The notes under the pieces were generated by a model. The model ran no database searches. It was not told the origin of the DNA and saw only the letters and a list, made by a program, of their open reading frames with translations. From NCBI GenBank assembly GCA_922989275.2, contig OV277869.1, positions 4,579,190 to 4,643,189 of the forward strand: a stretch of DNA of 64,000 nucleotides, given 5' to 3'. How positions within the stretch are numbered: the stretch's first letter is position 1; each line of letters starts with the position of its first letter. The position numbers were made by a program, and so were the translations under genes. Below, piece by piece: positions 42,942 through 52,828 of this stretch. Origin of the DNA: Gari tellinella (Eukaryota > Mollusca > Bivalvia > Cardiida > Psammobiidae).

Positions 42942-43487
42942 TTTCCTATATCACACCAACTATGGGTACCAAATTTATTTTGTGAGTAACACAGAAAAGC
43001 AGATATTAATATGAAATATAATAGTTTACGAACTTAGGGGAAAACAAATTGTAAAATTGAATAACCTCGACGGTTTCGACTTAGTTTGTGTATGTATATG
43101 TGACTCGGTGCAATTTGCGGTCTTTTCGGGTTATGATATTCGGCTCAGGTTTTAGGTAGATAGTTCCGGTTGTCATTCTAATTTGATCATTCCAAAAGTT
43201 GTCACTGACCAGAAAGGATCATTTAAACTTATTTACTTTATTTAATTCATTTGGTATTAGGATCAAATCACAGATATAGGTATGTAAGATGTTAGATGTT
43301 ATCATTGGCTAGTTATTTCTTCGGGTGTATTGGTTTTTATCGATATTTAGGCTGAAATTAGAAGAGACGTACTTTCGGTTTATTCGCGCCATTTCTATTC
43401 TTTGTTCATAATTACTTTCGACTGTCATAGATGATAACTCGTTTATTCACTTTACAAACAGCATGTTAATAAAGTTCATTATTACAG

Positions 43488-43554
43488 AAATCACCTGCAC
43501 CTGCACCAGAGAGAGAGATTGGCATTGAGCGTGTTCATAATACCAGATATTTTG
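43488..43554 (+). CDS. Penultimate exon of an unidentified gene (candidate)
   Basis: The acceptor TTCATTATTACAG and the strong donor G|GTGAGT bound 67 nt reading KSPAPAPEREIGIERVHNTR then YF, ending in phase 1. It joins in frame to 43788-43852. The pair ends in a stop codon followed within ten bases by AATAAA, a coherent gene 3' end. I do not recognise the protein; the charged C-terminus without signal or cysteine pattern suggests an intracellular protein. Upstream exons were not found in this window, so either they are missed or the gene start lies further upstream between repeats. Confidence 0.5.
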
Positions 43555-43787
43555 GTGAGTTGTAAATGTGTTGTGCCACTGTACCATTGTTTTATTTAGG
43601 TTTTTGTTAATGCTTTAAGCATTGTTTTAATTTAACTAAGATATCTACATGTACCAATGACATTTAAATGGAGCCACTGGTAAGACAGGTAAACATAAGT
43701 TTAATTGTATGTTTTGAAATCATGTTTATATAGGGAACCGTTGTTGTCAGTGCAACTGTTTAAATATTTGTTTATTTCATCTTTCAG

Positions 43788-43852
43788 AACGTCGTTTGGC
43801 GAACCACTTAGAGAGTGGTGGAGTAAACCGGTTCTCTGAAACTTACCTGTAG
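43788..43852 (+). CDS. Terminal exon of the same unidentified gene (candidate)
   Basis: After TTCATCTTTCAG, phase 1 gives E-RRLANHLESGGVNRFSETYL and TAG. AATAAA occurs at 43859-43864. Phase agreement with 43488-43554 and the poly(A) signal are the support; there is no recognised domain. Confidence 0.5.
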
Positions 43853-43858
43853 ATAGAT

Positions 43859-43864
43859 CAATAA
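43859..43864 (+). terminator. Poly(A) signal after the candidate terminal exon
   Basis: AATAAA seven bases after the TAG stop. Very close to the stop, which is unusual but possible for short 3' UTRs. Confidence 0.4.
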
Positions 43865-43944
43865 AGATAAAGAACTCTTCAGGCCACGTAGTTATCTTTA
43901 CGACCCGAAGGGTTAAATATATATTTATATGCCTTGTCTTTTTA

Positions 43945-44218
43945 TAGATGAATGAGTTCGGTTTTACGGCGCTGCGACACAAAATAGGTCATATAGCGCC
44001 GATGACTGACGAGGGATGATTAGATGAGATGATGATGATTTCAGGTAGAGGATTTTGGCTAATCTCATTCGCTGCTAGCAGCGCATGGGATCAAAACCAT
44101 CGACATGCCTTCCTTTTAGTTCTAGACAGAGGGGATAATCTCGGTCTGATAGACAGAAAAGATCCCCTATGGCAATAAAGCTCCAGAACTACGGCAAAGT
44201 AGGAAGGTCTCTGGAGAT
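43945..44218 (-). mobile_element. SINE-like repeat, copy 2
   Basis: Reverse orientation relative to 7632-7880. On the minus strand it shows CTAAAAGGAAGGCATG, GGTTTTGATCCC, AATGAGATTAGCC, an ATCATCATC tail and CGGCGCTATATGACC. Confidence 0.6.
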
Positions 44219-44229
44219 TGTCTTTTTAT

Positions 44230-45330
44230 ATATACTCAAACGCAAAAGAAACTGAGCATGGGGTTTTAACGTATTTTTGCAGACATTCATCAATAAAAGT
44301 GTGTCGTGTTTGATATCAAATATTAGCTGATTCCATTGCCTATAATTAAGAGAAGATATTTTGAACATAGCGTATTTGGCAAAAGCGTAGTAAACGTGTT
44401 AGCGCGGTAGGGGTCAAAATCAAAGATTCACAAATTGTGAAATCGGTGTTATTGTGAATAAAACTGAAGTTTAAGATTCTTTTAATGGTTGAATTCTGAT
44501 AAATTCATTTATATCGGGAATTACATCCTTTTCGGCGTATTGCCTGTACAATACGACGTCTCTCAGAATTGACGTAACGTTGTACGACGTGCGGGAGAGC
44601 TGGATTCCAGTCGACCTGGAAAGCATTCTGTAGCTCCTGCAAATTGTTGATCCCATGCCGTGACCGTACCATACTACCGAAAAGATCCCAGATTTGCTCC
44701 ATTGGATTTAGGTCTGGGAAAAAGGCACAAAGTGGATGAATGGAACTGCTACATGTCTAAACATGCTAATAACGCACTATCTCGCTGTAGCGGTAGCCGT
44801 TTGAAACCGATGTCGTGTGTGCGTCAGTTCCAAGTGACGTCTAATCTGGCATTAGTAACGCAAGGAATGCCGCTTCGAGGTCGATCTGCAACTATGCCTG
44901 TTTGCTGGAAGCTTTCACGAAGACTTCTGATATTGTTTCGGTGGCAATTAAAGGCCTGCGCAGCATCATTAATAGAGTACCTCTTTTGGGCATCACCAAC
45001 GTCTCAATTAACTGACGTTGCGATTGTCTTGGCATAGCAAGTGCTGAATTTACAATGGTTGCTGTGTGTTTTCTTACTCCTAGGTGTTCCAAGAAAGTTA
45101 TGAGAGGTTATTTGACCGATTTCACATTTGACAAGCTTCTGCACGGGCAATCCATGCGAATATCCTGTTTTGGGGCGTTACGTAACGTTTAAGCTGATAC
45201 TGACCGAATGTGTACATTGGTCAATTATAAAGTGACATGCGTGCTTTACATGGTTAAAAACTCACATGCCTACGACCGATATACTATATTTATCCTAACT
45301 TGAAACATGCACAGTTTGCGCTTGAGTTTA
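44230..45330 (-). mobile_element. Decayed Tc1/mariner-like element
   Basis: Outer inverted repeats ATACTCAAACGCAAA and its inverse TTTGCGCTTGAGT near 45316-45330. Between them are minus-strand transposase remnants (44471-45092). Length about 1.1 kb is shorter than the 1.3-1.6 kb usual for Tc1 elements, in keeping with internal deletions. Confidence 0.65.
44471..45092 (-). pseudogene. Tc1-like transposase fragments
   Basis: On the minus strand, PDLNPMEQIWDLFG is followed by VRSRHGINNLQELQNAF and later YVNSERRRI. This is the C-terminal DDE region of Tc1-type transposases, where the family consensus is PDLNPIEHLWDELG..VR.R. An upstream piece reads RPRSGIPCVT, matching the linker after the N-terminal helix-turn-helix. 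Frameshifts and stops separate the pieces and the central catalytic aspartates are gone, so it cannot be active. Confidence 0.7.
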
Positions 45331-45504
45331 TCTTATTAGCCATGATTTAGAACTTTACTGTTTTAATCACGACAATAGCGAAATAACTAGGTTATCTCAG
45401 CAAGAGATCATTTTTGTTCAGACTGGTATCACTGATAACGTCTAAATTAAAAATTTTCCTGACGAGACACTAAAGCCTACAGGTACTGTGGACAGAGGGA
45501 TGTC

Positions 45505-45761
45505 TATAGAGGAGAAAACGTTATTAATTCCCAATAAACCCATTTACGCTCAAGCTATTACATGTAGTTCCATTACAAACAGTTTGGAGCCAGACCAGAC
45601 GCCGGGTAACCCGGCGTCTGATCTGGCTCCAAACTGTTTGCCACTTAGATAAAAACTAGTAATCAGAATTGTCTAAAATTTGTCATTTTCTGTATTTCAT
45701 TGCAAAGCGTTTGCGTTTCGTTTGTGTTTAAACGGGAAAGATTAACGTTTTCTTCATTGTA
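45505..45761 (+). mobile_element. Family A element just upstream of the C1q gene
   Basis: TATAGAGGAGAAAACG to TTTTCTTCATTGTA, diverged ends, perfect core (CCAGACCAGACGCCGGG). It ends 40 bp before the C1q gene ATG, so it lies in the promoter or 5' UTR region. Confidence 0.75.
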
Positions 45762-45800
45762 GCTCTCTAACACTCACAAACTACAGGTGATGTCGACACA

Positions 45801-45927
45801 ATGATGTCGAGTTTTCCAACACTCACCCCACTACTACTGTGTCTGTCTGTAGTTGTACAAGGGAACAATGGCGTCAATGAGTCGACCAAGCGGCTAGAAG
45901 AAAGAGTAGAGACACTGGAAAGACAAG
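45801..45927 (+). CDS. C1q gene exon 1: signal peptide and coiled-coil start
   Basis: Starts ATGATG (either ATG possible; the first is used here). MMSSFPTLTPLLLCLSVVVQ is a clear signal peptide with cleavage expected near VVVQG-NN. It continues NESTKRLEERVETLERQ, the first coiled-coil heptads. Donor AAG|GTAGGG. Confidence 0.8.
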
Positions 45928-48900
45928 GTAGGGTGTTTGCTCGATTAGTAGTACAATTGTCCTGTGCAAACAGTGAAGACCCAGATCAGAGGGCTCCAAA
46001 AGGAGCCTTCTGATCAGTGTCTTCACTGTTTGTCATAATGCCAAACATTGACAAAAACAACCCTTCAAAGTCAGAAATGGACTAGACTAAAATGGAAACT
46101 GGAATTGTCCATTTAAAGTTTCAGGGAGGAAAGAGTTAACGTATTGGATGATTGGAAGGACTTAGTTGAAAGGACCGCGTTCGACTCCAAATAAATACGA
46201 AATATTCAAGCAGGAAACGCAACACAAACAATACACCCACCTCTCAAGCAGAACACACACTTAGTCATACCATAACAAACACACACACGCACAATCCCAT
46301 TCCTTCATCTACACACTAAATAGAAAACAACACGCAAGACAAACATAAAGCAAAGTGAACATAGGAGCCCGCCTTGGTACGGTCAGCAGCAATCAATAAT
46401 TAAGGCGCATGCGTGAGTAACATATCACTGATTTATTTTCATATTTTTAATTTACCTCACTGCCTGTGGAAACGCCAGTCTATCGTTTTAGCTGGTTGTT
46501 GTTGAAAAGTTGTAACTAAATTTAAGGAGACTGAGAACCTTGGCCGCGTTTCATAAAACTTTTTACGACAAATGTTGTCGTAAGTCAAAACTTTAAAACA
46601 CATTTAATCTTTGAATTCTCTATCTAATCCTGTCTTGTGACATCTTTTTGGAATCGTCTTTCAAGACGATCCCAAAAAGATGTCACAAGACTGGATTAGA
46701 TGGAGAAATAAAAAATATTTAGAGTTTTATAATCTGACTTACGACAACATTTGTCGTACGAAGTTTTATGAAACGGGCCCCAGATTTGGTATAAAAGTCG
46801 ATGATATGCGCGTATATAGAATACAAATGAATATTAGCTTAGAAAAGGGTGTATATATCAAACCTAGTTTCAAGGAAAAAGCAATTTAAGGAGCACGGTA
46901 GGGATTCAATCCCGTTTGGTAAATTCCACTTATTTTGTTTACAAATCTTGATGATTTACGTATTGAACTATCCCGACAATTATCATTAGATGACTTGCAA
47001 TGTTATCCTATTTGTATTGCTTGTAATTGTTCTTGATACTGAGGGTAAATAATGTAAATAAAGTAGCTACTATATTTACCACCGGTATGACTAGTACATT
47101 GTACAAGTGTATGATCGAGATAATTCTTTTTAATGGGATAGTGACATGCCATTAAAATAGAAAAACATGTAAGTACAGCCCAGTGATAAATCTTAGCCTT
47201 AGTTTATGTCATAAATTGTATGACCTTTACACAAAAAGGTCATATTATGTTTTATATCGTAATTGCTATCTAAAACATGTCAGTGATTTCAAAAAAGGAT
47301 ATGGGACAATTTACTAATTTGCCTTTTATGACTTTATTGGCAACTGTCTGTTTTGCAATTATATTTTTTCATGATATTTGCATGTGATAAAACTTTGTTT
47401 GTCTTCAAGGCATCGAGTTAATCAAGAGACTTGATAGACAAGAAGAAAAAGTACAGTTCCAGTCTCTGGTAATAAAGAAACAAGAGAAGCTTTTGCTACA
47501 GCAGACACACGAAGCAGTGGAGATACAGAAACTCGTGAGGACGCTAAATCACACAGTTCAATACCAAGGACATACTATAACGAGACTAAAACGTTCTAAC
47601 CGACTGCTGTCCATGCTCTTGGACAAGCAACAACTCCCCCACTATTCAAACTATCGTAAGAGTAAGACACATTCAGAAGGGACAGTGAACTACTCCAAGA
47701 GTAAAACAACTATACTGACGAATAAGGTCAAACATTTACAGAATGAGCTACAGTGGAGAATCTGTTATTCTTTCCCAATAAACGCGTTTACGCTAAAACT
47801 ATTATTTGCAGTGCAAACAGTTTGAAGCCTGATCAGACGCCGGGTAACCCGGCGTCTGATCAGGCTTCATACTGTTTGCCACCAAGATAAACAAGAATTA
47901 TCAGAATTGTCCAAAAGTTGTTCTTTTCTACGTTTTAGTGCTTTGCGTTTGCGTACGTTTGCGTTTAAACGGGAAAGAATAACAGATTCTCCACTGTATG
48001 ACGTCACCAATGACGTCAGAATAACAGATTCTCCACTGTATACTGACGAATAAGGTCAAACATTTACAGAATGAGCTACCTGGAATAAGAGGAAGAGACT
48101 ACCATCGTAAGTTTTAACATTTTGAATTTTGTTATAAGTTAATCTTTGTCTGTTTAATGGTAAAGCTACAGAGATACCTTTTTGCTCTAAGAAATGATGA
48201 CATTAATAAGATTGCCCAGACTGGATACTTTGACTTAATTGACATTGGTTAAAATTAGTTTAAGGGGTGTCCCCGGTCTCCGTTAAAGTATTGCACACCA
48301 TTGATTTAACAATATTACATTTGTTTTCAGAAATTTGCTAATTTAATACCCGTTATATAATATCAGATATACTTTTTTAATAATAAAAATTCCAATGATT
48401 CATATCTTTCGCAGAATATCTAATGATATAAAATTTTTTATAAACAAGTTCACTATATCTTGAAACATTAGTCAGTATGCAATGCTCTATTATTCGCTTT
48501 CTGTCTTTATCGTTAATTTCCACTCTTTCAAAGCTTTGTTTAAAACTAATGATGATACATATATTTCAGTCAACAAGCCAGGATTTTCTAATTGAACCCT
48601 TCAAGTATACATCTATTTAAATAAAAAGAGTACATTAGTCCAATGAATACAGTATAGAACCCTAATTGGAGGGCTTGGATAGGAGCCCCCTGATAAGGGT
48701 TTTCACTGTCAGTTTGCAATACAGCGCTCCCTCTCTACAACGACAACCAATGGGAGACGCTGATTGTGTGTGTTGTACGGAGGGAGTCGTTATACAGAGG
48801 GAAATTGGTTTACATTTGCAAACAGCTTGAATCCAGATCAGACGCGGCGTCTGATCTGGAGTCAAGCTGTTTGCCACTCTTCATTATGTATCTTTTATCA

Positions 48901-49535
48901 AAATGTCCAATAGGTAACTTTGAGAAAAACAGCAGACGACAATCTTAAGTAGACACTATTGCAGCAGTGAAAGATTTAGAAATAATGGTCTTGTTTAGGG
49001 AACAGCGACAAGGGTCGCTGTATGGAGGGAGTCGTTGTTGAGAGGGCCGTTGTAGGGAGGGAATACTGTATATTGAACACCCGTGCATCCACCTGTTTCA
49101 GAAACTAAGCGGCTTGTGTTAGACGATGATGGACCAGTAGCTTTCCATGCTGTAATAGACAAGACAAATATTCCGCATTTAGGTTTAAACCAGAACATCG
49201 TCTTCGAAACTGTGCTTGAAAATCTCAGAGGAGCTTACCACAATCAGCATGGTGTGTTTATTGCTCCAAGGGACGGTATTTACATTTTCTCTGTTTCTAT
49301 TGTGTCATACGTTGATCCCCATCCTGAGGCCGATGTAAATTTGAAAAAAGATGGCGTAGTTCTAGCGAGGGTTTTCTCCCATGGTGACACACGGGAGGAC
49401 CAAGGCTCCGTTACTGTCGTTACCAAATTGAAACAAGGAAATGAAATTTGGGTCAGTCTTATAGCTCCAAACGATACAACAATACTCGGTCAACGCTGGA
49501 GTTCCTTCATGGGATGTCTTATATATGCTATGTAA
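45801..49535 (+). CDS. Secreted coiled-coil C1q-domain protein (gene span)
   Basis: Three exons (45801-45927, 47410-48106, 49102-49535), phase 1 at both junctions, give a signal peptide, a heptad-like coiled coil and a C-terminal globular C1q domain ending at TAA. C1q-domain-containing proteins are a hugely expanded family in bivalves and are usually secreted lectin-like recognition molecules. This one has no collagen stalk; the coiled coil would serve for trimerisation. The middle exon carries a TIR-element insertion that, if not spliced out, frameshifts the message and adds an in-frame TGA at 47823, removing the C1q domain. Without the insert the reading frame is intact throughout, about 309 residues. 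The allele may be null, or the insert may be absent from other haplotypes. Confidence 0.8.
45940..46139 (+). mobile_element. Family F element in intron 1 of the C1q gene
   Basis: Hairpin CAAACAGTGAAGACCCAG, GAGGGCTCCAAAAGGAGCC and the right end TTTCAGGGAGGAAAGAGTTAA. The left end seems truncated close to the exon 1 donor. Confidence 0.7.
46215..46410 (-). mobile_element. 3' tail of a Penelope-like element, detached
   Basis: On the minus strand it reads AATTATTGATTGCTGCTGAC, then CACTTTGCTTTATGTTTGTC and TGTAGATGAAGGAATGG followed by a GT-rich stretch, as at 51636-51760 downstream of the reverse transcriptase. A 5'-truncated copy in intron 1 of the C1q gene. Confidence 0.65.
46541..46782. mobile_element. 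Family H TIR element, copy 2
   Basis: GCGTTTCATAAAACTTTTTAC at left, GTTTTATGAAACGGGCCCC at right, core ATCCTGTCTTGTGACATC. Close to 42461-42703. Confidence 0.78.
47410..48106 (+). CDS. C1q gene exon 2: coiled coil, disrupted by insertion
   Basis: The acceptor TTGTCTTCAAG opens a Lys/Glu/Gln-rich helix (IELIKRLDRQEEKVQFQSLV, VRTLNHTVQYQGHTI). The donor ATC|GTAAGT closes it. Without the extra 328 bp the exon is 369 nt, phase 1 at both ends, ending KHLQNELPGIRGRDYH. The insertion is a family A element plus a 41-bp repeat of exon sequence (47711-47751 and 48039-48079). As it stands, the frame enters the element after NEL and stops at 47823-47825. Confidence 0.75.
47749..48040 (+). mobile_element. 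Compound family A element inside a C1q exon
   Basis: A full copy (TACAGTGGAGAATCTG at 47749 to CTCCACTGTA at 47998) is followed by TGACGTCACCAATGACGTCAG and a second right end (AATAACAGATTCTCCACTG, then TA at 48040). Hairpin arms carry GAAGCCTG and CTTCATAC changes shared with 23737-23996. Flanked by the 41-bp exon duplication. Confidence 0.82.
48720..49070 (-). mobile_element. Family D element in intron 2 of the C1q gene
   Basis: TACAGCGCTCCCTCTC to GAGGGAATACTGTA. The core has lost its centre (CAGATCAGACGCGGCGTCTG). It ends 31 bp before the C1q exon 3. Confidence 0.75.
49102..49535 (+). CDS. C1q gene exon 3: globular C1q domain
   Basis: The acceptor CACCTGTTTCAG is followed by a full C1q/TNF-like domain: VAFHAVIDKT, then NIVFETVLENLRGAYHNQHG, FIAPRDGIYIFSVSIVS, the VNLKKDGVVLAR strand, VTVVTKLKQGNEIWVSL and the terminal SSFMGCLIYAM. 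Key aromatic positions of the jelly-roll (F.A, G.Y.F, G..W) are kept. Ends TAA. No AATAAA is seen close by. Confidence 0.9.
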
Positions 49536-50019
49536 AAAGAAGACGGAAAAATGTAATTGTTATATTCTAAAGCTGGATTGAATGAGATTCCAACGTAGAC
49601 TGGTGTGTCATGTTTTGTTTTCATCCTGCTTTCGTTTGCCTACTGTCTTTGACTCTATAAATAACAGCTTTCTGTAAGTCGCAGGAGTTTGCTGTGTTCG
49701 ACTGAGGATAATTATACTGTTTGCAGAACAAACATTCAATGGAGTCTCGCGGTATAAAGCCGTTTCCGCTAAGCCACAGGGATCGCTTGTTCGATTTCTG
49801 GTTTTAGGTGGTTTGAATGAAGCCCATCCTGAAAGACTGCGTTATGAAATGGGCGTTAAACTATAAACAAAACTAAACCAAACAACAGGACATTACCTTT
49901 ATCATTGCTTGGCTTCTTATAAAAAAGAGTTATAAGTTTTCTGACTCAACATCTGCATTTTAGAAAAACAGCCAGACAAAACTATTCGAGCACACTATGT
50001 TATGACAGTAAATATGTAA

Positions 50020-51060
50020 GACGGGTTGACTTTTCAACACTATATACTACCTTACCACATACTTTAATAAAAGCTACACTTATACAACTTATTGAAAATA
50101 CTTTTGCCAGAGAAAGGAAACCATTTCTGGCGTGTAATACTGATCGTGCATTTTTTACAAATGACACGGTTAAGCATTACACTATGTGGACTGTAAAGCA
50201 CTATCATTTCTTCTGGATAATATTTATGTACGTTTTGGGAGTACCATATACCGCCAAGTGATTGGTATCCCTATGGGTACAAACTGCGCGCCCCTTGTCG
50301 CAGACCTATTTTTGTACTGTTATGAGAGGGACTTTATGCTAAGTCTAAAACATGATACACAGGCAGATACGATCGAAGCCTTTAACAATACATCGCGCTA
50401 TCTAGATGATATTTTTAATATAGATAATCAATTTTTTGATACTTTGTTTCTTTTTATTTACCCAAAAGAACTACACCTTAATAAAACAAACGAGTCAAAT
50501 TTGTCGGCACCATTTTTAGATTGGGATCTTTTAATAAATAACGGAATTGTTTCTTCTCAGATTTACGATAAACGAGATGATTTTGATTTTTGTATTGTAA
50601 ATTATCCTCATCTAGATGGCGATGTTCCCCGTTCCACATCTTACGGGGTTTATATTTCACAACTTATTCGTTTTGCTAGGGCCTGTACCTCTGTTGAGGA
50701 CTTCCACATTCGTAATAAAACAATTACTGAAAGCTTCTTAAACAGGGGTACAGATTTCATAAACTTCCTAAAACACTTTCTTAATTCTTTTATAAAAATC
50801 TTCCTCTCATTAACAAGTATAAATATAACTTAAAGTCTTTTCTGTGGCAAGGTATTTCACATCCGGAGTTTTATGGTGATGTAATTTACAGACTTCGTAA
50901 GATTTTTGGACATATATATTTTCAAAACCTGTTTGTGAAAGGTATTAGATCTTTCCTCAAAAAAGATTATGATCCAACTATATTGCTGCGAACTTCACGT
51001 TTGGTTATCGATCAATCTACAATTGATAACTATGCTTTCCTATCTAAGAAGGTTCTTTTT
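50020..51060 (+). pseudogene. Penelope-like reverse transcriptase, frameshifted
   Basis: Three plus-strand frames in order. Frame one (from about 50026) has the A motif DFSTLYTTLPHTLIK and then PFLACNTDRAFFTNDTVKHY. After a frameshift near 50185, the longest frame (to 50833) has DNIYVRFG, the B motif GIPMGTNCAPLVADLFLY and the C motif RYLDDIFNI with catalytic DD. After a further shift near 50806 it reads FYGDVIYRLRKI and YDPTILLRTSRLVID. SLYTxxPH, GTxxAP..ADLF and RYxDDIF fit Penelope-like elements better than LINEs or LTR elements. No endonuclease domain was recognised. Two frameshifts make it inactive. Confidence 0.75.
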
Positions 51061-51112
51061 ACACTGCTAAAAGTTTGGATATTTAACTTTTACAGTGTAA
51101 AAAGAACTTTCC
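51042..51112. repeat. Small hairpin downstream of the reverse transcriptase
   Basis: GGTTCTTTTTACACTG, CTAAAAGTTTGGATATTTAACTTTTA and CAGTGTAAAAAGAACTTTCC form a 15-16 bp stem. Confidence 0.55.
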
Positions 51113-51593
51113 TAGATATGCATCATTCCTGCTAAATGAACATATTCTCTAAACTATGCTTTCCTCTTTGGTTGTGCGACGACAGACAAGGCTTAGCACT
51201 ACATGATGATGTATCTCTAAAGCCGTCCTTTACCGGGAGAGTTATGTCGGATTTCCGTGCTTTGTTTTTTCTCTCCCTCTCTGTCGTACCCTGAATCCAT
51301 TCATATCTTACAGTTAATCGTGACTACGGACTAGTCGCTTGAGTACAATTTGACCGTTGTCATAGTGGATTATTTTTAGCACGGACTTGAATATTTTATT
51401 CTTTCCAGTGTTACTAATAATCTTCTTGTCATAGAATTTTTGTTAGATGTTTTACATGTATTTACTTACTGTGTTGGCGGTCTTTGTGGTTGTAAGGTTG
51501 TGGAACAGGGTTTATATTTTATGTACACTGTTCGTCCTTATAGGTGAATATAGGAGATAAGAGTGAGGTTGGGCGCCCCTAAACCACGGTTTA

Positions 51594-51608
51594 ACCCCCC
51601 CCCCCCCC
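51594..51608 (+). repeat. Homopolymer C tract
   Basis: Fourteen or so consecutive C in the 3' region of the Penelope-like element; length may be uncertain through sequencing. Confidence 0.7.
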
Positions 51609-51723
51609 AGAGGTTGTTAATAATTAATTTATAATTAATTATTGATTGCTACTACCATTCACTTTGCTTTATGTTTGTCTTGCGTGTTGTTTTCTATTTA
51701 GTATGTAGATGAAGGAATGGTAT

Positions 51724-51726
<3 letters not shown>

Positions 51727-51760
<34 letters not shown>
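51727..51760 (+). repeat. (GT)n microsatellite
   Basis: About 17 GT units at the end of the Penelope-like 3' tail and directly before the inverted-repeat element 51762-52560. The detached tail at 46215-46410 has a GT-rich stretch at the same place. Confidence 0.85.
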
Positions 51761-51761
<1 letters not shown>

Positions 51762-51764
<3 letters not shown>

Positions 51765-52560
51765 TGGTGACACTATCCAAGCGGGGTACGTCATAGGAGT
51801 ACACAGCAACGAATCGAGGTACTTCAAACAACCGAGGTAGTTTTTACTAATGCCTCGGTAGGTATACCTCGCATTTAGCGTGCACAGTTCAAGACACGCA
51901 CGCACAAGAAATATCTCGAGTACCTCGGTTTTCTGTGCTATTACCTATGCGTGTGTCGGTGTGTGTATGCACACAAACGATAACGATATTTGGTAATGGG
52001 AGATAATCCAGACCAGAAAATATGCGCGCGCATCAGAGAGCACACGCTTCCGGTCGAATGGCGGCAGAGCCGAGCTTCAGTCAGGACACATTTTGCAGCA
52101 ATGTAAGTACCACTCTGCTTTTAGAATAATGGCGGCTATCGGCTATGTACAAGTACAAACTTTCACGAATTGGGAACAATGTATATCATATGCAGATGCT
52201 CACATATTAGATTGTTTTTGTAGAAACATTGACCCGCACATATTTCGAGTCAATGTCTTCTCCCCGTTTGCTTTGTTAAAGTTGTGCCAATTTGTTCAGA
52301 ACATGGAAAGTGACGCAATTGTTGTAAATATAATAATGTCGTAATTAAAACAAAGGTATGTCAACATTTTTTGTTCTGTTTAGAATTAGCTTGGGGCGAA
52401 TTGTATGGCTTTGCCGTTGGCTATATAACCAACCATCATTTGAGCAAAGGTAGTGACTCAGACTAGGGGTACGTGACAACTACCTCGGTTGTTTGAGGTA
52501 CCTCGATTCGTTGCTGTGTACTCCTATGACGTACCCCGCTTGGATAGTGTCACCACGTTG
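51762..52560. mobile_element. 800-bp element with 87-bp TIRs
   Basis: Left arm 51762-51848 (GTGACACTATCCAAGCGGGG, TACGTCATAGGAGTACACAG, CGAATCGAGGTAC) and right arm 52472-52560 are near-perfect inverses. The interior holds an ATG followed by an optimal splice donor (52058-52102). No transposase is visible, so it is non-autonomous or truncated. Confidence 0.78.
52058..52102 (+). CDS. Candidate first coding exon inside a TIR element
   Basis: ATGGCGGCAGAGCC opens 15 codons (MAAEPSFSQDTFCSN) ended by an optimal GTAAGT donor, phase 0. It is GC-rich compared with its surroundings and follows a GCGCGC stretch, like a real promoter-proximal exon. No partner exon follows in this window. It may be the orphan 5' exon of a transposon gene. 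Confidence 0.35.
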
Positions 52561-52561
52561 G

Positions 52562-52828
52562 TCATGGCGTATTTATGTTTCTACTTATTACTTCTACCCC
52601 ATCAATTCTGATGATAATGAGAAGGGGCACCTTTTAGGTGCACCATTGGGACTGTACCCGGTCCTGACACCGACGAACCAGTCGTAATGCTAACCTGAAA
52701 TCCTGAGCGCCAAGGAGGGAAGCCATTACTACCAATTTTCAAGTCTTTGGTCTGACCCGGACGGGGATTGAACCCGCAACCTCCCGCACTGCAAGCGGAG
52801 GCTCTACCACTTAGCTATACAGACGGCC
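52562..52828 (-). mobile_element. tRNA-derived SINE
   Basis: On the minus strand the head reads like a tRNA with A box TAGCTAAGTGGTAGAG, an anticodon arm with GCA (Cys-like) in a seven-base loop, and B box GGTTCAATCC. A tRNA-unrelated body follows (GCGCTCAGGATTTCAGG, ATTACGACTGGTTCGTCGG). The acceptor stem cannot pair (GGGCCGT against CCGGGTC) and no 3' CCA region fits, so this is a SINE rather than a working tRNA-Cys gene. Lodged exactly between two inverted-repeat elements. Confidence 0.8.

Noticed and set aside
52093..52344. Open frame with MAAIGYVQVQTFTNWEQC
   Set aside because: Lies inside a TIR element downstream of a better splice-donor reading; no conservation evidence.
52750..52828. 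tRNA-Cys(GCA) gene on the minus strand
   Set aside because: Acceptor stem does not pair and a SINE body follows directly, so it is a SINE head.
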